11,475 nucleotides of DNA from JACCQS01 sp050999295 (GTDB lineage Bacteria > Actinomycetota > Actinomycetes > Mycobacteriales > Geodermatophilaceae). Positions 1-6,677 of this stretch are shown here, piece by piece. The stretch's first letter is position 1, and the number at the start of each line of letters is the position of its first letter. Under the pieces are notes generated by a model. It made no database searches and was not told the DNA's origin. It was given only the letters and a program-made list of their open reading frames with translations. The position numbers were made by a program, and so were the translations under genes. The DNA lies in contig JBPCPI010000038.1 of assembly GCA_050999295.1 (NCBI GenBank), forward strand, positions 1-11,475, read 5' to 3'.

Positions 1-537
1 GCCACCCGAGCGTTGACGGCGCTGCCCGATGGGCCGCGCGTGATCGTCCTGACCACCTTCGACATCGACGAGTACGTCCTGGCAGCCATCGGTGCCGGAG
101 CCAGCGGATTCCTGCTCAAGGATGCGCTGCCCGAGGACATGCTTGCGGCCATCCGGACCGTGCACGCGGGCGATTCCGTCATCGCGGCCAGCTCCACCCG
201 GCGACTCCTGCAGCACATCGGCCCGCTCTTGCGGGTCGGCGCCGCCGGGCTCAACTCCGGAACGGCCGACCTGCCGGCCGGGGCGGCCGCGGCGGCGGAT
301 CGGGCCGCGCTCACCGAACTGACACCTCGCGAACGTGAGGTGCTCGTCCAAATGGCGTACGGCGCCTCCAACAAGGAGATCGCTGCTCGATTCGTGGTCA
401 GCGAGGCCACAGTGAAGACCCACGTCGGCCGCGTGCTCTTCAAGACCGGCTCGCGCGACCGGGTGCAGGCCGTCGTGCTGGCCTTCCGCACCGGACTGGT
501 GCAGCCCGGTGAGTTGCTGCGCGACGCCATGACCTGA
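1..537 (+). CDS. LuxR/NarL-family response regulator, C-terminal part (5' end outside window)
   Basis: DNA-binding response regulator of a two-component system, probably a cytoplasmic transcription factor phosphorylated by a histidine kinase encoded upstream, outside the window. The reading frame is open at base 1, so the TTG at 13 is not its start; the N-terminal half of the receiver domain, with the phospho-acceptor Asp, is missing. What remains is the receiver C-terminal half: the VIVLTTFD strand with the switch Thr, the GASGFLLKD strand with the conserved Lys, and the last helix. An Ala/Gly-rich linker follows (about 220-305), then a LuxR-type helix-turn-helix (about 316-520) with the hallmarks LTPREREVL, SNKEIA and SEATVKTHV. 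The gene ends in TGA at 535-537. Its target genes cannot be read from the sequence. asnB follows on the same strand after 229 bases, which argues for a separate transcript but does not exclude read-through. Confidence 0.93.
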   Translation, partial: ATRALTALPDGPRVIVLTTFDIDEYVLAAIGAGASGFLLKDALPEDMLAAIRTVHAGDSVIAASSTRRLLQHIGPLLRVGAAGLNSGTADLPAGAAAAADRAALTELTPREREVLVQMAYGASNKEIAARFVVSEATVKTHVGRVLFKTGSRDRVQAVVLAFRTGLVQPGELLRDAMT

Positions 538-569
538 CCGATCGCCTGGAATGCAACAGACCTGGGTGT

Positions 570-585
570 GGTGACGCTGGTCATA
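570..585. promoter_or_regulatory. Weak CRP/GlxR-like palindrome upstream of asnB
   Basis: The half sites GGTGA (570-574) and TCATA (581-585) are separated by six bases, the spacing of the CRP/GlxR consensus TGTGA-N6-TCACA; eight of ten arm positions fit. It lies in the gap between the response regulator and asnB, about 180 bases before the asnB start. The match is imperfect, so this is a suggestion only, helped by the better copy near 6402. Confidence 0.22.
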
Positions 586-708
586 TCGGACTCATTCCCG
601 AGGATGACGCAGCACGCCCTAGAAATCAGTCCATCCTCCGACGCAACAGAACCGCCTATCTCCCTAGTTTCCAGAGTGACCGCAGCGCGCCGCCGCGGCG
701 ACCGATAC

Positions 709-714
709 AGGGAG
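709..714 (+). promoter_or_regulatory. Strong Shine-Dalgarno sequence (AGGGAG) before the leader ORF
   Basis: AGGGAG sits 5 bases before ATG 720 and 7 bases before the in-frame asnB GTG at 722. It is the only good ribosome-binding site in this leader. The GTG at 767, which gives the expected Met-Cys start of AsnB, has no comparable site in front of it. The site therefore decides how translation enters this gene pair: via the leader ORF, or via an extended AsnB. Confidence 0.5.
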
Positions 715-719
715 TTGCT

Positions 720-779
720 ATGTGGAGCTCGTCCGAACCGTCCCATCGACGTCAGCGTGGCGACTCGTGTGCGGACTAG
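720..779 (+). CDS. Putative 19-residue leader peptide overlapping the asnB start
   Basis: A short ORF opens with ATG at 720, five bases after the AGGGAG ribosome-binding site. It runs 19 codons (begins MWSSSEPSH, ends RGDSCAD) and stops with TAG at 777-779. It is in another frame from asnB, and its stop lies 10 bases past the GTG (767) predicted for asnB, so terminating ribosomes would be placed on that start. The peptide is hydrophilic and contains Ser and Arg/His residues but no run of Asn, so classical asparagine attenuation is not indicated. Seen: ORF, ribosome-binding site, overlap. Inferred: translational coupling. Alternative: the same ribosome-binding site serves GTG 722 and the ORF is accidental. 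Confidence 0.4.
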   Translation: MWSSSEPSHRRQRGDSCAD

Positions 780-2689
780 TCGGTTTCATCAGCGCAACCG
801 GTCAGGCCATTGCCCACTTCGATGACGTCAACGAGGCTCTCGGCACCCTGCCCCATCGTGGGCCTGACGATCGGGGGGTCTGGTGTGACCTCGACGTAGT
901 GCTCGGCTTCAACCGATTGTCAATCATCGACGTGGATGGCAGTCCGCAGCCCATGCCCTACGCCGACGGTCGATATCGAATCGTGTTCAACGGCGAGATC
1001 TACAACTACCTGGAGCTGCGCGCCGAGCTGACCCGCGACTTCGGAGCTACTTTCACCACCGACGGCGACACCGAAGTGATCCTGGCCGCCTACCACTTCC
1101 TGGGTGAGGGCTGCGTTGACCGACTGCGAGGGATGTTCGCCTTCCTCATCTGGGACACCCTGGAGCGCAAGGCTTTTGGCGCTCGTGATCCGTTCGGTAT
1201 CAAGCCCTTGTACGTAGCCGCGTGCACATCAGGCGTCTACGTCGCCAGCGAGAAGAAGGCCCTCCTCCAGTTGCGTGGAAGCGATGCGGGCCACGTTGAC
1301 CGCCGCGCCCTCCAGCACTACCTCACCCTGCAGTACGTCCCCGAGCCCGCCTCGATGCACGAGGGCATCCGCCGCATCGAGAGCGGCACCTGCTTCACCG
1401 TCGTCGATGGCAAGCTCTCGACCCGCCGCTACTTCGACCCGGACTTCGACGCTCTACCTGTACGGGCTCGCGATCAGGTCGCTCTCTACAGCGGGATCCG
1501 CGAGGCGCTCGAGGAGTCCGTCCGGATGCACATGCGCGCCGACGTCCCGGTAGGTGCATTCCTGTCCGGCGGTATCGACTCGACTGCGATCGTGGCACTG
1601 GCCAAGCAGTACAACCCGGACCTGCTCACCTTTTCGGTCGGCTTTGAGGACTCCGGTTACTCCGAGCTCGACGTCGCGGCGGAATCGGCCGCAGCGATCG
1701 GGGTCGAGCACATCACTCGGGTGATCACTGCTGAGGAGTTCGCCGGCGCCGTACCCGCCATCGTCTGGTATCTCGATGACCCGGTCGCTGACCCGGCCCT
1801 GGTTCCGCTCTGGTTTCTGGCCCGCGAGGCCCGAAAGCACGTCAAGGTCGTCCTGTCCGGTGAGGGCGCGGACGAACTGTTCGGCGGGTACAACATCTAC
1901 CGGGAGCCGTTGTCGCTGGCGGCCTTCGACAAGTTGCCCGACAGCGTGCGTCGGGGCTTGGGCACGGTGTCGGACCACCTCCCGGCTGGAATGCGCGGCA
2001 AGGACTTACTGCGGCGGGGTTCCATCCCATTGGAACTCAGGTACTACGGCAATGCCAGGATCTTCCGTGACGAAGAACTCGGCTTCCTTCGTACACAGGA
2101 TCCGGCCGTTTCCGTCACCGACCTGACCGCGCGTCTGTATGCGAGCGCGCGGGCGCGTGGATACGACGACGTAACCGCGATGCAGTACGTCGACATCTGC
2201 ACCTGGTTGCGTGGAGACATCCTGGTCAAGGCCGACAAGATGGCGATGGCCAACTCCCTGGAACTACGCGTGCCCTTCCTCGATCCCGCCGTCTTCGCCG
2301 TCGCTTCGACACTGCCGGTCAGGGAGCGAGTGAACGGCAAGACCACGAAGTATGCTCTGCGCCAAGCACTTCGAGGGATCGTGCCCGCGCACGTCTGCGA
2401 CCGACGCAAACTCGGGTTCCCGGTGCCGACGCGTCCGTGGCTGGCCGACGAGCTCTATGATTGGGCGCGGTCGATCATCGCTGAGTCGCAGACTGACGCG
2501 CTGATCGTCCGCTCCGACATCCTTGCCTTACTGGAATCTCACCGGCGCGGACCGATCGACCACTCCCGCAAGCTCTGGACCGTGCTCATCTTCATGATCT
2601 GGCACGGCATCTTCGTCGAGAACCGGATCGCGCCCGAGATCCCCGAGGTGCATCACCCCCTCCGGCTCACATCCTCGACGGCGGGTTGA
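767..2689 (+). CDS. asnB: Glutamine-hydrolysing asparagine synthetase-family amidotransferase (AsnB/LtsA type)
   Basis: Uses glutamine and ATP to amidate a carboxyl group: aspartate to asparagine, or, in the actinobacterial LtsA/Rv2201 branch, meso-diaminopimelate in peptidoglycan precursors; cytoplasmic. The N-terminal class II amidotransferase domain has Cys2 as nucleophile, HRGPDD, Arg50, NGEIYN (Asn75, Glu77) and GDTE (Asp101). The synthetase domain has the ATP-pyrophosphatase loop SGGIDS (267-272), SGEGADELFGGY (364-375), VKADKMAMANSLELRVPFLD and KLGFPVP (548-554). At 640 residues it equals, as I recall it, C. glutamicum LtsA, and the sequence pattern including the HSRKLWTV and WHGIFVENRI tail fits that branch. 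GTG 767 is chosen because it puts Cys at position 2. GTG 722, in frame and behind a better ribosome-binding site, would add 15 residues before the catalytic Cys and require processing. The last 37 bases overlap the convergent GGDEF gene. Whether the substrate is aspartate or mDAP is not decided by the sequence. Confidence 0.93.
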   Translation: MCGLVGFISATGQAIAHFDDVNEALGTLPHRGPDDRGVWCDLDVVLGFNRLSIIDVDGSPQPMPYADGRYRIVFNGEIYNYLELRAELTRDFGATFTTDGDTEVILAAYHFLGEGCVDRLRGMFAFLIWDTLERKAFGARDPFGIKPLYVAACTSGVYVASEKKALLQLRGSDAGHVDRRALQHYLTLQYVPEPASMHEGIRRIESGTCFTVVDGKLSTRRYFDPDFDALPVRARDQVALYSGIREALEESVRMHMRADVPVGAFLSGGIDSTAIVALAKQYNPDLLTFSVGFEDSGYSELDVAAESAAAIGVEHITRVITAEEFAGAVPAIVWYLDDPVADPALVPLWFLAREARKHVKVVLSGEGADELFGGYNIYREPLSLAAFDKLPDSVRRGLGTVSDHLPAGMRGKDLLRRGSIPLELRYYGNARIFRDEELGFLRTQDPAVSVTDLTARLYASARARGYDDVTAMQYVDICTWLRGDILVKADKMAMANSLELRVPFLDPAVFAVASTLPVRERVNGKTTKYALRQALRGIVPAHVCDRRKLGFPVPTRPWLADELYDWARSIIAESQTDALIVRSDILALLESHRRGPIDHSRKLWTVLIFMIWHGIFVENRIAPEIPEVHHPLRLTSSTAG

Positions 2690-4221
2690 GATCCAGTAGC
2701 CACGACCCTCCTGTTCCGCTTGGCCGCGTACATGGCCCTGTCCGCAGCGCGCAACAGGCTCGATCCGGCCTCGGACGCCGGCCCTGTGGCCACCCCGAGG
2801 CTGACGGTCACCGTCGATCCGAGTGCTGCCGAGACCGCGCTCACCATGCGCTGGGCCACCTCCCCCGCGTCGGCGCGGTCCATCCCGATCAGCACCGCGA
2901 CGAACTCGTCGCCTCCCAGACGGGCAACCAGATCGCCGGGCCGGACCTGGCTGGTCAGTGCGCCAGCCACGGCCTGCAGGGTCCGATCCCCCGCCGCATG
3001 ACCATCGGCGTCGTTGACCGCCTTGAGCCGGTCCACGTCTACGACAATCATTGCGACCACGTCCGTCGCCGACGCGCCGAGTTCGGCGATCCGGACATCG
3101 AAGGCCCGCCGGTTACCGACTCCGGTCAACGCGTCGGTGTTGGCCAGGACCTGGACCCGATCCCGCTCGAGGGTGACCCGCTTGAGGATCTGCATGGACC
3201 GGGCGCTGTGCAAGGTGTACTGCCGGTGCCGCCACATCGTCTCGGCGAGCTGATCGCCGTACACCAGGGCCGCACGTGCTGAATCCGATCCGGACTGAGC
3301 GAGCAATCTAGCGCGGGTGTGGTAGGCCGCCGACTTGAGCCTCCAGGTCGCATCTGTGGGCAGGGCATCGCAAGCCTCGGCCGAGACCGCAATCGCCTCG
3401 GGCAGCCGCCCGGCGCGGTCCAGCGCCCACGCCAGAAACGGCAGCGCGAACGCCCGACCTTCGGTACGGCCCTGACTCTCCACAGCCTGCAGACCATCGC
3501 GGAGGCGGGCTACGACCCGTTCGGGGGTGCCTGTGGAATCGGCACAGGCCGCGAGCAGGGCGGCTCTGGCGGCGTAGACACGCGTTTCCTCGGTGTTCGC
3601 GTACTCCTGAGCCAGAGCAGCATGCCGAGCCGCGATCACGCTTTTCTCCTGTGCGCCAACGACATCCCGGATCCGGTGCAACTCCACCGACCAGTTCAGA
3701 TGCAGCTCGGCGAGGTTGAGCTGATGCTTGACCGCCATCATCGCGGCCACGTCGGCCGAGCGACTGAGCGCGGCGGCTAGGGCTGCCTCGTAGTGCGGCA
3801 GCGCCAGTTCGTAGAGTCGCAGATAGTTAAAGCCGTGACCGAGACCGGTGTGCGCCGTGGATAGGACGAATCCGTCGACGACATCGTTGCTCAGGGCCGC
3901 CTCGGCACGGGACAGATCGTGCAGAGTCGCCTCCAGGTCGAATGACTGCGGGTCGATCTCGCCCAGGAGGATGTGCTGGCAGGCCCGGAAGGACAAGGCG
4001 ATCGACTGCCAACCCGCCGCCCCCGCGGCGAGCATCAACTCGGCGGCACCCGCGGCAGCTTCGTGATCACCTAGGCGGTGCAAGGCGACAGCGCGCGCGT
4101 AGAGAATCCCAGGGCTGTGTCCGGCGACGAGTTGCCTGTCGGCCTCTGCCAGGGCCACCTCGGGCTGGCCGGTTTGGGCTAGGCGCAGCAGCCGCATCAC
4201 ATCGGCAAGGCTGTCGTCCAT
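2653..4221 (-). CDS. Helical (TPR-like) repeat protein with C-terminal GGDEF diguanylate cyclase domain
   Basis: Predicted 522-residue cytoplasmic diguanylate cyclase that would make c-di-GMP from two GTP. Residues 1 to about 345 are Ala/Leu-rich antiparallel helices of TPR-like character, without signal peptide or membrane segment, so the input is probably an intracellular ligand or protein. A short linking helix (about 345-360) leads to the GGDEF domain (about 361-510): DALTGVGNRRAF (363-374), the metal-binding strand VVDVDRLK (Asp395), GHAAGD, and an intact catalytic GGDEF at 436-440. An RPGD (427-430) stands exactly five residues before GGDEF, the position of the RxxD allosteric inhibition site, so product feedback is likely. 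No EAL domain is attached. ATG 4221 is the only reasonable start, but the purine-rich AGAAAGGA lies 15 bases upstream, a long spacing. It follows actP on the same strand after 129 bases. The 3' end overlaps asnB by 37 bp. Confidence 0.9.
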   Translation of the reverse strand: MDDSLADVMRLLRLAQTGQPEVALAEADRQLVAGHSPGILYARAVALHRLGDHEAAAGAAELMLAAGAAGWQSIALSFRACQHILLGEIDPQSFDLEATLHDLSRAEAALSNDVVDGFVLSTAHTGLGHGFNYLRLYELALPHYEAALAAALSRSADVAAMMAVKHQLNLAELHLNWSVELHRIRDVVGAQEKSVIAARHAALAQEYANTEETRVYAARAALLAACADSTGTPERVVARLRDGLQAVESQGRTEGRAFALPFLAWALDRAGRLPEAIAVSAEACDALPTDATWRLKSAAYHTRARLLAQSGSDSARAALVYGDQLAETMWRHRQYTLHSARSMQILKRVTLERDRVQVLANTDALTGVGNRRAFDVRIAELGASATDVVAMIVVDVDRLKAVNDADGHAAGDRTLQAVAGALTSQVRPGDLVARLGGDEFVAVLIGMDRADAGEVAQRMVSAVSAALGSTVTVSLGVATGPASEAGSSLLRAADRAMYAAKRNRRVVATGSQPAVEDVSRRG

Positions 4222-4350
4222 AGCTGCGCTGGGGTGTCCTTTCTCCCGCGTCCCGGCCCCGTTGCGTGGTTGTTCACCCCCCGCGATAACCAGCCGGGTC
4301 CTGTGCAGGGCCGGTATCCGTAAGAAGCTGCGTGGTAGACCAACTTCTGC
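4222..4350. other. Intergenic gap between actP and the GGDEF gene
   Basis: Both flanking genes run on the minus strand, so this gap holds the end of the DUF485-actP transcript and any promoter for the GGDEF gene. I see two weak inverted repeats (AGAAG/CTTCT arms just after the actP stop, and the GC-rich hairpin at 4294-4314) and no convincing -35/-10 pair. Read-through from actP into the GGDEF gene is possible. Confidence 0.5.
4294..4314 (-). terminator. Possible weak GC-rich hairpin after actP
   Basis: CCGG arms flank an inner CCTG/CAGG pair, giving a short imperfect GC-rich stem 37 bases past the actP stop. No T-run follows, as is common in actinomycetes, so this is only a candidate. Confidence 0.22.
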
Positions 4351-6021
4351 CTAGTGGTAAATCGCCTTCTCGGCGCCGATGCCGGTCAACGAGCGCACTT
4401 CGAGTTCGCCGTACTTCTCCACGTTCGGCCGCTCCTTGGACAGTTTCGTGCCCAGCCAGCCGAGGAAGAACGACACCGGGATGGACACGATCCCCGGGTT
4501 GTTCAGCGGGAAGAAGTGGAAGTCCACGTCCTGGAAGACCGACGGGCTCAGGCCGGTGGCTGGATTCACCGGCGCCCCGGACACGACCGGGGAGAAGATG
4601 ATCAACCCGACGCAGACGATCAGCCCGCCGTAGATGCTCCACACCGCGCCCTGGGTGGTGAAGTTCTTCCAGAACAGGGTGTAGAGGATCGTCGGCAGGT
4701 TCGCCGACGCAGCGATCGCGAACGCGAGGGCCACCAGGAAGGCGATGTTGATCCCGGCCTGCAGCGCCAGGATTCCCAGCACGATGGCCACCGCCCCGAT
4801 CACGCACGCAGTGATCCGGGCGACCTTGACCTCGTTCACCCCACTGGCGTCGGTCTTGACGCCCTTCTTGATCACTGATGCGTAGATGTCGTGCGCGAAG
4901 GACGCGGATGCGGTGATGGTCAGGCCGGCCACGACGGCGAGGATCGTCGCGAACGCCACCGCAGAGATGATCCCGAGCAGTGCCGTACCGCCGAGTTCGA
5001 AGGCCAGCAGGGGTGCCGCCGAGTTGACCGCTCCCGGTGATCCCAGAATCGTGTCGGGTCCGACCAGCGCGCCCGCCCCGTAGCCGAGGATCAGGCTGAA
5101 CAGGTAGAACACGCCGATCAGCCAGATCGCCCACACGACGGACTTGCGCGCGTCCTTGGCGGTCGGCACGGTGTAGAAGCGCATGAGTACGTGCGGCAGC
5201 CCCGCCGTACCCAGGACCAGCGCCAGGCCGAGTGAGACGAAGTCGAACTGAGAGAGGGCAGTCGCGCCGTACTGAGCACCGGGGGCCAGCACATCGCGCG
5301 GCGTTTCGGCTGCAGCGGACACCTCCGCGGCCGACCCGAACAGGCTGGACAGGTTGAAGCCGAACTTCGCGAGCACCCAGACGACCATGATCAGTGCGCC
5401 GACCATGAGCAGCGAAGCCTTGATGATCTGTACCCAGGTCGTACCCCGCATGCCGCCGACCAGGACGTAGGTGATCATCAGCGCGCCGACGACGATGACC
5501 ACCGCGGCCTCGGCGCCGCGACCGCTGACACCGAGGAGCAGGGCGACCAGGCCGCCTGCTCCGGCCATCTGGGCCAGCAGATAGAAGATCGACACCACGA
5601 GCGTGGACACCGCGGCGGCCGTACGGACCGGGCCCTGGCGCATTCGGAAGGCCAGGACGTCGGCCATCGTGTACTTGCCGGTGTTGCGCAGGAGTTCGGC
5701 GACCAGCAGCAGCGCGACGAGCCAGGCGACCAGGAAGCCGATCGAGTAGAGGAAGCCGTCGTAGCCGTACACCGCGATAGCCCCGGCGATACCGAGGAAG
5801 GAGGCTGCCGAGAGGTAGTCACCGGCAATCGCCAGACCGTTCTGCGAGCCGGTGATCGTGCGTCCCGCGGCGTAGTAGTCGGCCGCTGTCCGGTTGTTCC
5901 GGCTGGCTCGGAAGGTGATGAACAGGGTCACGACCACGAAGACCAGGAAGATGGAGATGTTGACGATCGGCTCGCCAACAGTGGCGACGGCCTCAGCGGC
6001 GAGAACGGCGCGGTCAGGCAT
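4351..6021 (-). CDS. actP: Sodium:solute symporter, cation/acetate symporter ActP-like
   Basis: Integral membrane Na+-coupled importer of the solute:sodium symporter family, predicted to take up acetate or related short monocarboxylates. The 556 residues are close to the usual ActP length (about 550) and contain about 13 hydrophobic helices. Family hallmarks are the cytoplasmic TAADYYAAGRTITGSQNG segment, GDYLSAASFLG (67-77), LVGGMRGTTWVQIIKA, GTAGLPHVLMRFYTV and the FAIAASANLPTILYTLFWK helix. ATG 6019-6021 is supported by GGAAGG eight bases upstream. The start lies inside the end of the DUF485 gene (the eight bases ATGCCTGA contain both start and stop), a tight translational coupling. The actual substrate (acetate, propionate, pyruvate or lactate) cannot be told from sequence; acetate is the family default. 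Confidence 0.92.
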   Translation of the reverse strand: MPDRAVLAAEAVATVGEPIVNISIFLVFVVVTLFITFRASRNNRTAADYYAAGRTITGSQNGLAIAGDYLSAASFLGIAGAIAVYGYDGFLYSIGFLVAWLVALLLVAELLRNTGKYTMADVLAFRMRQGPVRTAAAVSTLVVSIFYLLAQMAGAGGLVALLLGVSGRGAEAAVVIVVGALMITYVLVGGMRGTTWVQIIKASLLMVGALIMVVWVLAKFGFNLSSLFGSAAEVSAAAETPRDVLAPGAQYGATALSQFDFVSLGLALVLGTAGLPHVLMRFYTVPTAKDARKSVVWAIWLIGVFYLFSLILGYGAGALVGPDTILGSPGAVNSAAPLLAFELGGTALLGIISAVAFATILAVVAGLTITASASFAHDIYASVIKKGVKTDASGVNEVKVARITACVIGAVAIVLGILALQAGINIAFLVALAFAIAASANLPTILYTLFWKNFTTQGAVWSIYGGLIVCVGLIIFSPVVSGAPVNPATGLSPSVFQDVDFHFFPLNNPGIVSIPVSFFLGWLGTKLSKERPNVEKYGELEVRSLTGIGAEKAIYH

Positions 6022-6358
6022 CGCGGCGACCTTCCAGCTCGTCGCGGATCTTGTCCGCGATCGGGTCGGTGTTCTTGTTGGCGTGCCGGACGTACAACGT
6101 GGTGATCACGAACGTCGACACGAACTGCAGCAGCCCGAGGACGATCCCTACGTTCACGTTGCCGAACAGCTCCTGGCTCATGAAGTCCGATGCGTACGTC
6201 GACAGCAGGACATACAGCAGATACCAGGTCAGGAAGACCACGGTCATGGGGAAGGCGAAGCGACGGAACCGGCGGCGCAGTTCGCTGAACTCGGGTGAGT
6301 TCTGCGCCTCCACGTACTGCTCGGGGGTGAGCGTCTGACGCTCTGCTTGCTCGGTCAC
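6014..6358 (-). CDS. DUF485 small inner-membrane protein, partner of ActP
   Basis: A 114-residue DUF485 protein, the small membrane protein usually encoded just before actP-type symporters (YjcH in E. coli). It has a basic N-terminal stretch (SELRRRFRRFAFP, about residues 25-37), two membrane helices (about 35-57 with TVVFLTWYLLYVLLSTYAS, and about 70-90), and a charged tail. Its biochemical role is not established; the coupled gene order argues for symporter assembly, stability or modulation. GTG 6356-6358 is preferred because GGAG stands eight bases before it. An in-frame GTG at 6365-6367 would add three residues but directly abuts that GGAG. The stop overlaps the actP start by eight bases. 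Confidence 0.88.
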   Translation of the reverse strand: MTEQAERQTLTPEQYVEAQNSPEFSELRRRFRRFAFPMTVVFLTWYLLYVLLSTYASDFMSQELFGNVNVGIVLGLLQFVSTFVITTLYVRHANKNTDPIADKIRDELEGRRDA

Positions 6359-6401
6359 CAGGGGCACTCCAGCGGCAAGGACCCGGTAGGTGCGTCCACC
6401 G

Positions 6402-6417
6402 GGTGATGGCGGTCACC
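6402..6417. promoter_or_regulatory. CRP/GlxR-type operator candidate upstream of DUF485-actP
   Basis: GGTGA-N6-TCACC is a perfect inverted repeat, with the full GTGA-N6-TCAC core of the CRP/FNR-superfamily consensus (TGTGA-N6-TCACA). Only the outermost base of each arm differs, symmetrically. It lies 44-59 bases before the DUF485 start and also upstream of the divergent repeat-protein gene. cAMP-CRP control of acetate uptake is known in E. coli, and GlxR controls carbon genes in corynebacteria; applying this here is inference. The overlap with a possible minus-strand -10 (6415-6420) would fit repression rather than activation. Confidence 0.42.
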
Positions 6418-6550
6418 GTATGGAGCGCGGCAGCCGTTGCGCAGCGCCCCGGTCGAACGGCGCGCCGAGAGGGCTTTGCCTTTCGCCGGACGGGCCTGCG
6501 GATACGATGAACGGTAACTGGCGCGTGAGCGCCTGCGTCGCTGCCCGCAA

Positions 6551-6576
6551 GGAACCCCGCACCAGGCTCCGGCGTC
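6551..6576 (+). promoter_or_regulatory. Possible ECF-sigma-type promoter of the repeat-protein gene
   Basis: GGAAC (6551-6555) and CGTC (6573-6576) are separated by 17 bases, a pattern typical of extracytoplasmic-function sigma promoters, about 100 bases before the gene's ATG. Short motifs like these occur by chance in GC-rich DNA, so confidence is low. Confidence 0.22.
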
Positions 6577-6662
6577 CTAGCATCTGGCCTCCACGTTGCC
6601 GAGGGTGCGTCGTTCCCATTTCGAGCGTCTCGGTGCAGGCCACCGATTCATCCAGAGCTATC

Positions 6663-6670
6663 GAAGGTGG
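6663..6670 (+). promoter_or_regulatory. Ribosome-binding site fixing the start of the repeat-protein gene
   Basis: GAAGGTGG lies seven bases before ATG 6678. This decides for 6678 over the in-frame upstream starts that open at 6390. Confidence 0.6.
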
Positions 6671-6677
6671 CCGTCGA

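Larger units (their letters stand above)
6368..6677. other. Divergent control region between the DUF485-actP operon and the repeat-protein gene
   Basis: This 310-base stretch separates two divergent genes and must carry promoters for both. It contains a CRP/GlxR-type palindrome (6402-6417), a TACGAT at 6503-6508 that fits a plus-strand sigma-A -10 without a good -35, a TACGGT on the minus strand (6415-6420) overlapping the palindrome, an ECF-like plus-strand pair (6551/6573) and the ribosome-binding site of the repeat-protein gene. The plus-strand frame is open from 6390, but its product is Arg/Pro-rich, with no repeat and no ribosome-binding site, so I read it as non-coding. Confidence 0.6.

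Noticed and set aside
548..573. GGAAT...GTG resembling a SigR-type promoter
   Set aside because: The -10 half is GTG rather than GTT and the -35 lacks the leading G; too weak to list.
568..825. Plus-strand 85-codon ORF between the response regulator and asnB
   Set aside because: No ribosome-binding site, low-complexity basic C-terminus and overlap with the asnB catalytic N-terminus; the non-coding leader reading is better.
4274..5134. Open frame of 286 codons on the same strand as actP in another frame
   Set aside because: Product is rich in Arg, Gly and Asp, typical of a +1 shadow, while the actP frame has full family hallmarks throughout.
6476..6508. TTGCCT and TACGAT as a sigma-A promoter pair
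   Set aside because: The spacer is 21 bases, too long for a normal -35/-10 pair; only the -10-like TACGAT is mentioned in the region entry.
6390..6677. In-frame N-terminal extension of 96 codons for the giant repeat protein
   Set aside because: The stretch is Arg/Pro/Cys-rich with no repeat pattern and no ribosome-binding site, and it holds promoter-like elements; ATG 6678 has GAAGGTGG seven bases before it.
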